A stretch of DNA of 64,000 bases from Gammaproteobacteria bacterium (GTDB lineage Bacteria > Pseudomonadota > Gammaproteobacteria > Eutrophobiales > Eutrophobiaceae). The stretch is taken from contig JAJFKL010000010.1 of the NCBI GenBank assembly GCA_021773235.1, forward strand, positions 1-64,000. Reading direction: 5' to 3'. The notes beneath the pieces are model-generated. The model searched no databases and was not told the origin of the DNA. It saw only the letters and a program-made list of their open reading frames with translations. Position numbers and translations under genes: made by a program. Shown one piece after another: positions 45,677 to 55,061 of the stretch (its first letter is position 1; each line of letters starts with the position of its first letter).

Positions 45677-46687
45677 TTACTCTTCTTCCTGAGCAGCTAG
45701 ACTTGGAATTTCAAAGTAGACAAGAAGAGTGCGCTGAAAAATATTATCATTATCATCGCTGATCATAAAAAAGCGATTGTCTTTATGCCAAGTTATGCCT
45801 TCAAAGTTTTCATTAAAGTAACTAGCAGATGGGTTTAACAATGATAGTTGTTCCACATGTATTGAATTATCGTCAAGTGTAATCAAATGTAGAGCACTGC
45901 TTACGCCGGCAAAGACACTAGAAAATATGCGTTCTAATGCAACAAGACGATTGTCAGGCAAGGTGGTTAGCCCGACTAAAGCTCCATGAGCTTCACTTTT
46001 AGGTTTGAAGTGCCATACATCATCATTAATCGTATGTAGTGTTAGCTTGTTCTTATCCTCATTCTTTAAAGGACGTTCGGGGCCAGTAATTATATTGAAT
46101 TTTGGGTGAAGCGTAATCGCTTCTAATGATTTGTTTGCACTTGAATATTTTCTAATGTCATTCAAATTATTAGCGAGCGGATATTGTGATATGTGGTTCC
46201 CTTCAATAGTAAATTTAATGATTCTGGGTTTACGTTCAAAGCTAACAATTAATTCTGTGTCACTATCGATACCATTATTAGCATTATTTAATGCCAAGCC
46301 TTCACTATCGGAAGATTTATATCTTAGCTTTTTACCATTTTTATCTTCTAAGAAATGATAAGCATTGAGAGTGAGATCAATTAATCGCTTATTTTCAAAA
46401 ATTGGCGTTGTATGAATTATAAAGCCACGATCTGAAAGAATAATTAACTGCTGTTGGTCATGGTCCCATGCTAATCCAGAAAATTCCATGAGTGGGAATT
46501 CTGGCCCAGCATTTTGTTTAAGTTGAACCAGCCCCAATACTTTAAAATTATTGTCCTCAAGTTGCAGCAATTGGTCTTTCTGCAAATCAATATATTTACC
46601 AATGTCTCGTTCTGCTGAGGCATGATTTAGATGGGTTAAGCAGATAAATAATAAAATTATCCTGCCCCATAGCTTAAATAACATCAT
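45677..46687 (-). CDS. Exported esterase-like/phytase-like family protein (PF13449 type)
   Basis: A signal peptide (L-L-F-I-C-L-T-H-L-N-H-A-S-A) is followed by a beta-propeller-like domain with the family segments E-F-S-G-L-A-W-D-H, I-L-S-D-R-G and D-S-E-G-L-A-L, and near the end F-E-G-I-T-W. The reading frame opens at 46747, but the ATG at 46687 fits the signal peptide and clears the divergent neighbour. The family name is esterase-like activity of phytase, and the natural substrate is unknown. Confidence 0.8.
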   Translation of the reverse strand: MMLFKLWGRIILLFICLTHLNHASAERDIGKYIDLQKDQLLQLEDNNFKVLGLVQLKQNAGPEFPLMEFSGLAWDHDQQQLIILSDRGFIIHTTPIFENKRLIDLTLNAYHFLEDKNGKKLRYKSSDSEGLALNNANNGIDSDTELIVSFERKPRIIKFTIEGNHISQYPLANNLNDIRKYSSANKSLEAITLHPKFNIITGPERPLKNEDKNKLTLHTINDDVWHFKPKSEAHGALVGLTTLPDNRLVALERIFSSVFAGVSSALHLITLDDNSIHVEQLSLLNPSASYFNENFEGITWHKDNRFFMISDDNDNIFQRTLLVYFEIPSLAAQEEE

Positions 46688-46737
46688 ATAATGGTGTGAA
46701 TCTTTAAATAATAAATAGTCAAACAAATGAGATACAT

Positions 46738-47820
46738 ATGTTCTCACGGATTAGCAAGAATAATATGATAAATAAAATAATTCACCTTCTCATATTTCAA
46801 TTAATCGCTATGCCCTCACTGGTAATAGCAGGTGGTGGTATGCCAGCAGCGATTGTGCAGGTAGAGGAGGCCGTCAATATCGAAATCGCCCCGATTGTTT
46901 GGGTAACAGGAACGGTTATTGGACGTTTTGACTCAAAGATTGCTGCCGAGGTTGAGGGCACACTAGAAACAGTTCTAGAAGTTGGAGATCGCGTTGAAAA
47001 AAATGATGTCCTCGCAAAAGTCGATGATAAAACATATCACCTTGCATTAAATGAAATTCAAACTGAAGTTAAACCGATTGAGACGATGGTTGAGTTCTTT
47101 CGACGTGAAGCAGAACGATTGGAAAAATTGGCAAAACAAAACAATGCCGCAAAAAACCAACTTGATGAAACACAAACAAGTCGAGATGAGGCATTAGCTA
47201 AAATACGTGTCGTTAAAGCTCGATTGGCTATGGCGCGAGATGATCTTAATAGAACGACTGTGCGTGCTCCATTTACTGGCGTGGTGATCGAACGCTTCAA
47301 GTCACCAGGCGAGAGAGTCAATGCCGGTGATCAGATTATCCGCTTGATCGATACTGAACGAGTTGAGGTTCAGGCGCGAATTCAGCAAGCATCTTTCCCT
47401 CATGTGAATAGCGGTGATCAATTAAAGATCAAAGGTCCGTCGGGCGAAGTTGACGGTGTCGTACGAACAGTGATCCCTGTTGGTGATGATGTCTCAAGGC
47501 TATATGAAATTAGAGTCGAGTTCGATAATAGTCACTGGCCTGCAGGTACGGCCGTTGAAATTGCAACGCCAATAAAAGAAAAACAAAACGTCATTGCAGT
47601 TTCGCGCGATGCGCTCGTTATTCGACAGTCAGGTGTCGTGATTTATAAAATAAATGGTGAAAATAAGGCAGATCTTGTACCAGTAAAAACGGGTGTTTCT
47701 AATGCGACGCACATTGAAGTTATTGGTAATATAAAAGAAAACGCTAAGGTTGTTATTCGAGGTAATGAACGGTTACGTCCTGGTCAGGCGGTACAAGTTA
47801 TTTCCGGGTCTGATAGATAG
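46738..47820 (+). CDS. RND efflux periplasmic adaptor (membrane fusion protein)
   Basis: A 360-residue exported protein of the HlyD/AcrA family: signal peptide, a lipoyl half-motif (V-E-G-T-L-E-T-V-L-E-V-G-D-R-V), a short coiled-coil hairpin (about 105-155), the second lipoyl half with R-A-P-F-T-G-V-V, and a C-terminal beta-barrel. It has no lipobox. The pump gene starts on the last base of its stop. No outer-membrane channel gene is adjacent, so a TolC-like protein from elsewhere must complete the system. Confidence 0.93.
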   Translation: MFSRISKNNMINKIIHLLIFQLIAMPSLVIAGGGMPAAIVQVEEAVNIEIAPIVWVTGTVIGRFDSKIAAEVEGTLETVLEVGDRVEKNDVLAKVDDKTYHLALNEIQTEVKPIETMVEFFRREAERLEKLAKQNNAAKNQLDETQTSRDEALAKIRVVKARLAMARDDLNRTTVRAPFTGVVIERFKSPGERVNAGDQIIRLIDTERVEVQARIQQASFPHVNSGDQLKIKGPSGEVDGVVRTVIPVGDDVSRLYEIRVEFDNSHWPAGTAVEIATPIKEKQNVIAVSRDALVIRQSGVVIYKINGENKADLVPVKTGVSNATHIEVIGNIKENAKVVIRGNERLRPGQAVQVISGSDR

Positions 47821-50800
47821 TGAATATTACCCGTGCATCTCTGGCTAATCCTGTAGCCTTACTTGTAGCGATATTTCTGTTATTGATTTTTGGCTTAATA
47901 AGCCTCTCACGCCTACCTATACAATTAACACCAGAACTTGAAGAACCAGAAATAACTATAAAAACACCCTGGCGCACTGCCGCACCAAATGAAGTCGAAG
48001 CAGAAATTATCGAACCACAAGAAGATGTGTTAAGAGGTCTGCCTGGATTGACAGAGATTCGCGCAACAGCGTATGAAGGCAGAGGCGAGATCAATTTGAC
48101 TTTTGCCGTTGGTATGGATATGCGCAGAGCATTAGTCGAAGTCATGAATCGTTTGAACCAAGTTTCAGATTATCCTGATGATGCTGATGAGCCATTAATT
48201 AGTTCGGTTGGAGAAGATGCTAGAGCTATAGCCTGGTTTATGGTTAAAACAACAGGTGATAACCAACAAGCAATAGAAACCTATAAAGACTTTGTAGAGG
48301 AAGTCGTACAGTCTCGTTTTGAGCGCATACCTGGCGTTGCCCGTTCCGAAGTCATTGGTGGTAGCGATAAAGAATTACGCATTACATTTGATCCTTACAA
48401 GGTTGCCAACCTAGGAATTCAATTGGATAAAGTCATGCGACTTGCAGGGACCAGTAAGGATGTGTCTGGTGGTCTTTCTGATGTAGGCAAACGTGAATAT
48501 AGTATTCGCTTTGCAGGGAAGTATGATGCATCTGATCTTGGGGAAATGATTTTAGAGTGGAGAGATGGCCGTCCAATTTATTTACGTGATGTGGCAACCA
48601 TTGAGAATCGTTTTACTGATAAAAATAGCTTTGTCTTGACCAAAGGCTCGTTGTCTATTGCCATTAATGCGCAACGTGAATCGGGAGTTAATGTACTCGA
48701 AGTAATGGCCGGTCTACATGAGGCGATTAAAGAATTAAATGATGGGCCGCTAAAGCGTAATAAATTATCAATTGAACAAGTCTATGATGAAACAGAATAC
48801 ATTCATCGGTCTATCGAAATGCTCAAGAATAACCTGGGTCTGGGTGTCGGGCTTGCCGTTGTAATATTATTTCTCTTCCTGCTGAAGTTCCCCGCGACAC
48901 TTATTGTCGCTGCATCGATCCCGATCTGTATGGTGGCAAGTTTTAGTGTAATGGAACTAACCGGCCGCACGATTAATATTGTTTCCTTAGCTGGTCTTGC
49001 CTTTGCTGTTGGTATGGTGCTCGATGCCTCAATTGTTATTCTTGAAAACATTGTTAGGTTACGTGAAAAAGGCTTGCCCGCGGAAGAAGCCTCAATTGAA
49101 GGTACTAGCCAAGTTTATGGTGCATTATTAGCGTCTACTGCTACAACAATCGCAATATTTTTACCTGTTGTTTTTTTACGTGATGAAGTAGGGCAATTAT
49201 TTTCAGACCTTGCTATTACTATCACCGCCGCGATCACCTTCTCATTGCTAACAGCCGTCACGGTTGTACCGACTGCGGCCAAATTGTTTCTTGCGCGGAA
49301 AAAGTTCACTGATCCTTATCACCGACTTTGGAAATTATTGTGCAAGTTAATTATGACGCTTACTGATACATGGTTGCGACGCGCATTTTGGATCATTGTT
49401 TTAATTTCTGTTCCAGCGGCAGTCATTTATCTATTAAACCCGGAGAAGGACTATTTGCCGGATGGTAATCGAAATTTGGCCTATGCTTTTATTTTACCGC
49501 CACCCGGGACAAATATTGAAACACTCGAAAAAGAGCTGGGTGAGATCGTTGCGGCTAGAATGAAGCCGCACACGGACGAGGTAAAAGAACCCTATGTTAA
49601 ACACTATTTCTTTGTTGCATTTTCTCGCGGGGTTTTTATGGGCGCGCGTGCAAAATATGACGAAGATGTTGAAAAACTTGTGCCATTAATAAATTCAGTT
49701 GTTCAGGGCTTTCCCGATTCAATTGCATTCGCCAAGCAGGCGTCGTTGTTTGGTAATTTTGGTTCAGGAAGAACGATTGATATGAATATTCAATCAAAAA
49801 ATTTACCTTCGCTAATGACATCAGCCTTGCAGGCCTTTATTCCCATCTCCTCAATGTACCCGAATACCAGGCCACGACCTGGGCTTGAGTTAGCTCAACC
49901 TGAATTAAGATTGATCCCCAATGAACGACGCATTGCTGAGGCAGGATGGGACCGTTCTATCGTCGCCGCCTTGTCTCAAACATTAGGCGACGGACGATTT
50001 GTTGGCGATTACTTTGATGGGGAAGAAACCATTGATATTATCTTACGATCTAAAAAATGGAACACGCCGGAAGAATTAGAAAGTTTTCCGGTTATGACAG
50101 CAAATGCCGGTGTTTTACCTTTGAATGAGCTAGTTGATGTCGTTCGAACTGCTGGACCAGAGCAAATCAGACGTATTAATCGACGCAGAACAGTAACCTT
50201 AGAGATTGCGCCGCCTGCTGATGTGAGTTTGGAAGAAGCGCTTGAGAGAATCAAGACAGAAATAGAGCCGAAAGTACTCGCTAGCCTTCCGGATGGCGGT
50301 GACATTCAATATGGTGGTGTTGCAGATAAACTAACATCTGCATTGGAAAATATGATTGGCAGCTTTCTATTAGCTATAACAATCTTATACCTGTTGATGA
50401 GCGCCATGTTTAGCTCATTTAAAGATAGTTTGTTAGTTATGCTTTCTATTCCTTTGGCGACTTTTGGAGGCGTGCTGGCACTGTATATTATTAATTTATT
50501 TAGTTTTCAAACGATGGACCTTCTGACTATGATCGGGTTTATTATATTGCTTGGTTTGGTGGTAAATAATGCAATTTTATTAGTACATCAGGCGCGTACA
50601 GCTGAACGAGCAGGGCACTCCAGAAAAGATGCCGTTGAGGAAGCTGTTTTATTGAGATTACGCCCTATTATGATGAGTACGATGACCAGTATATTTGGCA
50701 TGTTGCCACTGTTATTGATACCGGGTGCCGGAACGGAGTTATATCGTGGGTTAGCCGGAGTCATTGTTGGCGGCATGATGGTAAGTACATTCTTTACTCT

Positions 50801-50858
50801 AATATTATTGCCAAGTTTGTTGCGTATTGGTGAATCTAAACGTGTTGTTACGAGCTAA
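47820..50858 (+). CDS. RND-family efflux pump inner-membrane subunit
   Basis: A 1012-residue AcrB-type transporter with 12 membrane helices and two large periplasmic loops. The start S-L-A-N-P-V-A-L-L-V-A and the helix-4 region G-M-V-L-D-A-S-I-V-I-L-E-N with the proton-relay aspartate are clear. G-L-V-V-N-N-A-I-L-L-V near the end is the symmetric helix of the second half. Substrate class cannot be determined. Start GTG overlaps the adaptor stop. Confidence 0.94.
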   Translation: MNITRASLANPVALLVAIFLLLIFGLISLSRLPIQLTPELEEPEITIKTPWRTAAPNEVEAEIIEPQEDVLRGLPGLTEIRATAYEGRGEINLTFAVGMDMRRALVEVMNRLNQVSDYPDDADEPLISSVGEDARAIAWFMVKTTGDNQQAIETYKDFVEEVVQSRFERIPGVARSEVIGGSDKELRITFDPYKVANLGIQLDKVMRLAGTSKDVSGGLSDVGKREYSIRFAGKYDASDLGEMILEWRDGRPIYLRDVATIENRFTDKNSFVLTKGSLSIAINAQRESGVNVLEVMAGLHEAIKELNDGPLKRNKLSIEQVYDETEYIHRSIEMLKNNLGLGVGLAVVILFLFLLKFPATLIVAASIPICMVASFSVMELTGRTINIVSLAGLAFAVGMVLDASIVILENIVRLREKGLPAEEASIEGTSQVYGALLASTATTIAIFLPVVFLRDEVGQLFSDLAITITAAITFSLLTAVTVVPTAAKLFLARKKFTDPYHRLWKLLCKLIMTLTDTWLRRAFWIIVLISVPAAVIYLLNPEKDYLPDGNRNLAYAFILPPPGTNIETLEKELGEIVAARMKPHTDEVKEPYVKHYFFVAFSRGVFMGARAKYDEDVEKLVPLINSVVQGFPDSIAFAKQASLFGNFGSGRTIDMNIQSKNLPSLMTSALQAFIPISSMYPNTRPRPGLELAQPELRLIPNERRIAEAGWDRSIVAALSQTLGDGRFVGDYFDGEETIDIILRSKKWNTPEELESFPVMTANAGVLPLNELVDVVRTAGPEQIRRINRRRTVTLEIAPPADVSLEEALERIKTEIEPKVLASLPDGGDIQYGGVADKLTSALENMIGSFLLAITILYLLMSAMFSSFKDSLLVMLSIPLATFGGVLALYIINLFSFQTMDLLTMIGFIILLGLVVNNAILLVHQARTAERAGHSRKDAVEEAVLLRLRPIMMSTMTSIFGMLPLLLIPGAGTELYRGLAGVIVGGMMVSTFFTLILLPSLLRIGESKRVVTS

Positions 50859-50903
50859 GAAGACTATTATTACTAGTATGATGTTTTTAGATGACATAAA
50901 CAG

Positions 50904-51938
50904 ATGAAGAAATTACATAAGGTTGTTGTTTTATGTGGTTTGTTCATCGGCTCTTTGCCTTGTGCTCATGCCACGAGATATGTCCTGAATGATTCAGGCG
51001 ATACGCTGGTGGGTGAAATCATAAAAGTTAAAGCGGATCAAAGTGAAACATTATTAGATATTGCTCGTCGAAATGGCTTTGGTTATCAGGACATGAAATT
51101 GGTTAATCCAGAAGTGAATACTTGGTTGCCTGTTCATGGAGAAGAAGTAACTTTGCCGGCACAATTTATTTTGCCGGTTGCACCAATGGTAGGCATTGTA
51201 TTGAATGTTCCAGAAATGCGCTTGTATTACTACCCACCAAAGATGAAGGATAAACCACAAGAAGTAATCACCTATCCTTTAGGTGTCGGCAGGGAAGGTT
51301 GGAATACACCTTACATGAAGACAAAAATCATAGAGAAAAAAGCGAGTCCGAATTGGTATCCACCTGAATCAATCAGACAAGAACATGAAGCGGCAGGCGA
51401 TCCATTACCTAAAATTGTTAAGGCTGGACCCGACAATCCATTAGGGGCTTTTGCTATGCGCTTAGGGCAACCTGATTATCTGATTCATGGCACGAATAAA
51501 CCTTATGGGATAGGAATGAGAGTCAGTCATGGTTGTATTCGTTTGTATCCGGAAGATATAGAAGCGTTATTCTCAGAAGTAACCCTTAGAACACCTGTTA
51601 ATATAATTAATCAACCCTATAAGATCGGTGTTAAAGACAACACTATCTTTCTTGAAGCACATCCTTTTCTAGATGAAGACACAGAAAAATACGAGAATAA
51701 TCTTACTAGTGTTGTCGCATTAATTATTGATGTCTCAAACGATGAAGATTATGAACTTGATTGGTCAGCTGCGTATGACGCAATAAACAATCCCACTGGA
51801 TTGCCTATAGCAATAGGAAGATTGTTACCGAAGGTTATGCAGGCAAAAGTTGAAGAAAAATTAACAAAAACGCTAACTCAGGCAGAAAAATTTAATTTGC
51901 AATTGCAGCTAGATTCCCAAATCGTTATTTCTGATTAA
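50904..51938 (+). CDS. L,D-transpeptidase (ErfK/YbiS family)
   Basis: A 344-residue periplasmic enzyme. A signal peptide, a LysM-like region at about 35-85 (E-T-L-L-D-I-A-R-R-N-G-F-G-Y), and the YkuD domain with the catalytic H-G-T-N and S-H-G-C-I-R-L motif (cysteine near 51535). ErfK-type enzymes attach the Braun lipoprotein to peptidoglycan. An Lpp-like lipoprotein is encoded directly opposite at 52251-52544, strongly supporting that role. A long C-terminal helical part after about 270 is present. Confidence 0.93.
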   Translation: MKKLHKVVVLCGLFIGSLPCAHATRYVLNDSGDTLVGEIIKVKADQSETLLDIARRNGFGYQDMKLVNPEVNTWLPVHGEEVTLPAQFILPVAPMVGIVLNVPEMRLYYYPPKMKDKPQEVITYPLGVGREGWNTPYMKTKIIEKKASPNWYPPESIRQEHEAAGDPLPKIVKAGPDNPLGAFAMRLGQPDYLIHGTNKPYGIGMRVSHGCIRLYPEDIEALFSEVTLRTPVNIINQPYKIGVKDNTIFLEAHPFLDEDTEKYENNLTSVVALIIDVSNDEDYELDWSAAYDAINNPTGLPIAIGRLLPKVMQAKVEEKLTKTLTQAEKFNLQLQLDSQIVISD

Positions 51939-51984
51939 AAGGCAACGTCGTTTTTATGCGACGGATATTGAAGTTTCTAATATT

Positions 51985-52189
51985 CTGTAGATACATCGTT
52001 TGTGTGCTCCTCGACTCTGACTCCTGATTCGTTCTATCTCCTGCATGCATGCAGTCGTGCACAAACGATATTGCCTACAGGGATGTAGGTACTTAGGATT
52101 AGTCTGGAACGATAATCCTGACATTACGTCCATGTAAATTCATCGCTTCGGACTCCTGTCCTCTCGCGATATACACTCCATCCATGGAG
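51985..52189. repeat. Cluster of mini-hairpin repeats in the gap between L,D-transpeptidase and lipoprotein genes
   Basis: Five short hairpins lie in a row. Four share the plan of a four-base stem and a six-base centre built on ATCCAT, GTCCAT, AGGGAT or ATGCAT: 52041-52054, 52075-52088, 52124-52137 and 52176-52189. A 7-bp stem (52095-52101 with 52113-52119) sits among them. An outer pairing, 51985-51990 with 52075-52080 and 51995-52004 with 52060-52069, encloses the first part. Degenerate intergenic repeats of this type occur in several gammaproteobacteria. There is no coding capacity. Confidence 0.7.
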
Positions 52190-52194
52190 ATAAA

Positions 52195-52224
52195 AAAGCC
52201 CTGATTGAATCCAATCAGGGCTTT
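52195..52224 (-). terminator. Rho-independent terminator of the lpp-like gene
   Basis: A 13-bp perfect stem with a four-base loop (GCCCTGATTG core), followed on the minus strand by six T residues. It lies 27 bases beyond the stop codon of the lipoprotein gene. A short T-run on the plus side is weaker, so it may also stop the transpeptidase transcript. Confidence 0.95.
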
Positions 52225-52250
52225 CAAATATAAATTAAAGATTTAATTTA

Positions 52251-52544
52251 TTATTTCATCATCGCTTTTTCAAACATACGATCAATCTTGTCAGAATTAG
52301 CTTTGCAACATGCTAAAGCTTCATCAGCAGTGGCTTGAGCATTTGACGCAGCAAGTGCTGCATCTGATGCAGTGCTTTGGGCTTTTGTCGCCAAGCTATG
52401 AGCATTATTTGCTTTTGACATTGCAGCACTCGCTGCTGCATTAGCTGAATCTATACTAGCTTGCATTTCTTTCATGTTTCCACAACCGCCAAGCATTGCG
52501 AGTGAAAGTGCAAGTACGCCAACTTTGATTATTTTTGTTTGCAT
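52251..52544 (-). CDS. Braun-type (Lpp/OprI-like) outer-membrane lipoprotein
   Basis: A 97-residue lipoprotein. The start at 52544 has GGAG eight bases upstream. The signal peptide ends in the lipobox L-G-G-C. The mature chain is an alanine-zipper helix made of heptads (A-A-S-A-A-M-S-K-A-N-N-A) and ends in M-M-K, with a terminal lysine like E. coli Lpp. This lysine is the site of covalent linkage to peptidoglycan. An unusual C-C pair sits near the end of the helix (A-L-A-C-C-K). Strong own terminator and the facing L,D-transpeptidase support the call. Confidence 0.9.
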   Translation of the reverse strand: MQTKIIKVGVLALSLAMLGGCGNMKEMQASIDSANAAASAAMSKANNAHSLATKAQSTASDAALAASNAQATADEALACCKANSDKIDRMFEKAMMK

Positions 52545-52701
52545 TGTCCGTTCTCCAGTTAAACAATTGATGAGGTTAGTCCCCAGATAAATAGATACCG
52601 TCTCATAATAATGAACCATTTCAGGGTGTTAATCAATTTCTAAAAGCTAAAAATGAGACCAAATGTACTTAATTAATATCAGTTTATTAAATCAAGAAAC
52701 G

Positions 52702-53070
52702 TTAGCGGCCAGCGCCTGAACCTGAAGTTTTCATGCGTTTATCATAATGGTCAAAGGTAAAACTGATTAAAGCATTTTCCAAACCTGACATTGGATTATC
52801 TTGGCAATATTCAGTGAGCCATCCGAGGACTTCATCTTCTTTCATTCTGCCTGTAATGCTGAAAGTTTTTTCTGTAAAAATATTATAGGCCGTTAAAAAA
52901 CCTTTTATGTAATGTTTGTATTTTTCATTGCCGTCTTTCGTCATCGCGTCGTTATAACCAAAACAGGATTTTTTACCAATCCCCCATACGGCATAATTCC
53001 CACTGCTATCAACTGCCATTGTGATAGATGGTATCAATAATAGACTGATTAGAATTGCTAAAGATTTCAT
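52702..53070 (-). CDS. Small exported protein with two conserved cysteines (Rap1a/HdeA-like pattern)
   Basis: A 122-residue protein with a signal peptide (about 1-19) and the pattern C-F-G-Y at the start and L-T-E-Y-C-Q-D-N-P-M-S-G-L-E-N-A-L near the end. It resembles Rap1a-type immunity or HdeA-like proteins, in which a helix following C-x-x-N-P is conserved. No type VI effector gene is near, so an immunity role is unsupported. Its start overlaps the aminotransferase stop by four bases, indicating one operon. Confidence 0.6.
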   Translation of the reverse strand: MKSLAILISLLLIPSITMAVDSSGNYAVWGIGKKSCFGYNDAMTKDGNEKYKHYIKGFLTAYNIFTEKTFSITGRMKEDEVLGWLTEYCQDNPMSGLENALISFTFDHYDKRMKTSGSGAGR

Positions 53071-54299
53071 TTTACTTCCTCATTATTGTTGTCATTCGTT
53101 ATTTGTTCTTGTTGATTTACTTGTCCAATTATTCCTTTGAGACCAGCTAGTAAGCGATTAATTCCTGTCTCAGATGACTCCTTGTCCAAAGCACCGTATG
53201 CAATACGGCAATAACAGCCCTCATTCATCCCAAAGGTTTCACCTGGAATTGCAGCCACTTTGTATTCTTTGATTAATCGTTCTACGACCTGCATACCCGT
53301 GAGTGTCGTATTGAGTTTAATCAGAAAATAAAAAGCACCCTTAGAATCAGGTGTTGAGCAGAGATCGTTAATGTTTTGCAATGCTGCAAATAACATGTTG
53401 CGAACACGATCAAGCTGTTTTAAATGTGACTGAGTATATGCACTGCCTACTTGCATGGCCGCAATCGCAGCGTCTTGCGCTATCCGGGTTGGGCAAATAA
53501 GGTATGTATCTTGTGCTTTTTTCACCGAAATCAACAGATGTTCCGGGCATATCATATAACCAATACGCCAACTTGCAAAACCGAAGGCCTTTGACAAGGA
53601 ATATAGTGAAATAGTGTGTTGCTCTGATTCAGGAATGCTGGCAACTGAAAAATGCTCAACGCCATCATAAGTAAAGTATTCATAAGCTTCATCAGAGATA
53701 TGATATAGACCATATTCCTGGCAGAGCTTATTAATCGCACGTAATGTCGACTCTGAATAAACCACACCAGTGGGATTATTCGGAGATACTGTAACAACAG
53801 CTTTAGTTTTTGGTGTGACAGCGGCAATTATATTATCTAGCGAAGGTTGGAAATCAGAGTTTGTTTCGATGGCGATAGGTGAACAAGATACCATCCTGAT
53901 GGCCATTTCATGATTAAAATAATAAGGGCGTAATAAAATAACCTCATCGCCTGGGTCTGTAATCGCCATTAGTGCATTCATGAAGGCCATATTCGCACCT
54001 GCTGTAACGACTAAACTCCGCGAGCTATTTAGAAGTATATTATTTTCTTGTTGGAGTTTTTTTGAAATACAGGAGCGTAATTCCGGGGTGCCTTCAACCT
54101 CTGAATACCAGTTAAAATCAATTGAAGATTCTAGTTCAGTAAGTTTATCGAAAACACTTTGTGGCGGTGGGTAATAAACAACGCCTTGGCCTAGTGAAAT
54201 TGTGCCCGGAGTTTTTTTGATTAAATCTGAAACGACTGGAATAACGGGTGATTGTATATCCAGCATACGATTACTGGCGGTAAATAGTTTACTTGGCAT
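53067..54299 (-). CDS. Class I/II PLP-dependent aminotransferase
   Basis: A 410-residue fold-type I aminotransferase: G-Q-G-V-V-Y-Y-P-P near the N-terminus, N-P-N-N-P-T-G-V, and the PLP lysine in S-L-S-K-A-F-G-F. The R in G-C-Y-C-R-I-A-Y-G binds the substrate carboxylate. An asparagine- and glutamate-rich tail follows. Substrate amino acid cannot be assigned. It lies upstream of the small exported protein on the same strand. Confidence 0.9.
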   Translation of the reverse strand: MPSKLFTASNRMLDIQSPVIPVVSDLIKKTPGTISLGQGVVYYPPPQSVFDKLTELESSIDFNWYSEVEGTPELRSCISKKLQQENNILLNSSRSLVVTAGANMAFMNALMAITDPGDEVILLRPYYFNHEMAIRMVSCSPIAIETNSDFQPSLDNIIAAVTPKTKAVVTVSPNNPTGVVYSESTLRAINKLCQEYGLYHISDEAYEYFTYDGVEHFSVASIPESEQHTISLYSLSKAFGFASWRIGYMICPEHLLISVKKAQDTYLICPTRIAQDAAIAAMQVGSAYTQSHLKQLDRVRNMLFAALQNINDLCSTPDSKGAFYFLIKLNTTLTGMQVVERLIKEYKVAAIPGETFGMNEGCYCRIAYGALDKESSETGINRLLAGLKGIIGQVNQQEQITNDNNNEEVK

Positions 54300-54362
54300 T
54301 GGGTATAAGTACTAAAATCGAAAGAATGTCGAAGATTAAGCTTTTTATTCGCAGAGAAGAAA

Positions 54363-54935
54363 TTAATTATTGTGAAAAAGCATTTTTCGGCCTGAAAACT
54401 GACTTTTTAGAAATTCCATCTGATCCGCAAGAATTTTTCTATTTGATAAAGCAAGGTACTCAGCCCAGTTTGGTATATAAGGTATCGCGAGTAAAGGCAT
54501 GTTAGCGCGTTCTGGCGTTCGGTCACCCTTGCGTGTATTACAATGACGACATGCGGTTACAACATTTGACCAACGGTCTCTTCCTCCTTTAGAAATGGGA
54601 ATAATGTGATCGCGAGTTAATGAAGCATCATTAAATTTGTGTCCGCAGTACATACATAAAGAGGCATCACGCAAGAACAATTCACGGTTGGTTAACGGTG
54701 GTATAACACGTTTACTGATTTTGACCGGTTTGGAACGTTTGACTGCTATTATTGAATTGATTTCAACGATTGAACGTTGACCGGTTAATCGGCTAGTTCC
54801 ACCACGAAAAGTGAATACGCTATCGCCAGCAGTCCAGGCAATCATTTCACGGCTATAAAGATTGACCGCATCTTGCCAAGGGATCCACCTGATGGGAGAG
54901 CCAGCTATATCAAGTCTTAATATTAATGGTGTCAT
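54363..54935 (-). CDS. HNH endonuclease-family protein
   Basis: A 190-residue protein with a central HNH domain: C-M-Y-C-G-H for one zinc knuckle, T-R-D-H-I-I-P-I-S-K-G-G as the first histidine, and C-R-H-C-N-T-R-K-G as the second. The N-terminal 80 residues hold a separate beta-rich domain. This single-copy type is common in proteobacteria outside phages and has no restriction partner here. Cellular role unknown. Confidence 0.9.
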   Translation of the reverse strand: MTPLILRLDIAGSPIRWIPWQDAVNLYSREMIAWTAGDSVFTFRGGTSRLTGQRSIVEINSIIAVKRSKPVKISKRVIPPLTNRELFLRDASLCMYCGHKFNDASLTRDHIIPISKGGRDRWSNVVTACRHCNTRKGDRTPERANMPLLAIPYIPNWAEYLALSNRKILADQMEFLKSQFSGRKMLFHNN

Positions 54936-55061
54936 ATCGCTTTTGTTATTGGATAGACTTTTGTAAAGTCATCCACCATAACATCCTTTTGAGATGAAAT
55001 TATAGTTTGATTGTTTTATGCGAAACACTAACTAAGGTCAAGCCCCAAAATAGAACGTCTG

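Noticed and set aside
54293-54505. 70-codon plus-strand frame between aminotransferase and HNH genes
   Set aside because: Its 3' two thirds run antisense through the HNH gene, and no family or ribosome site supports it.
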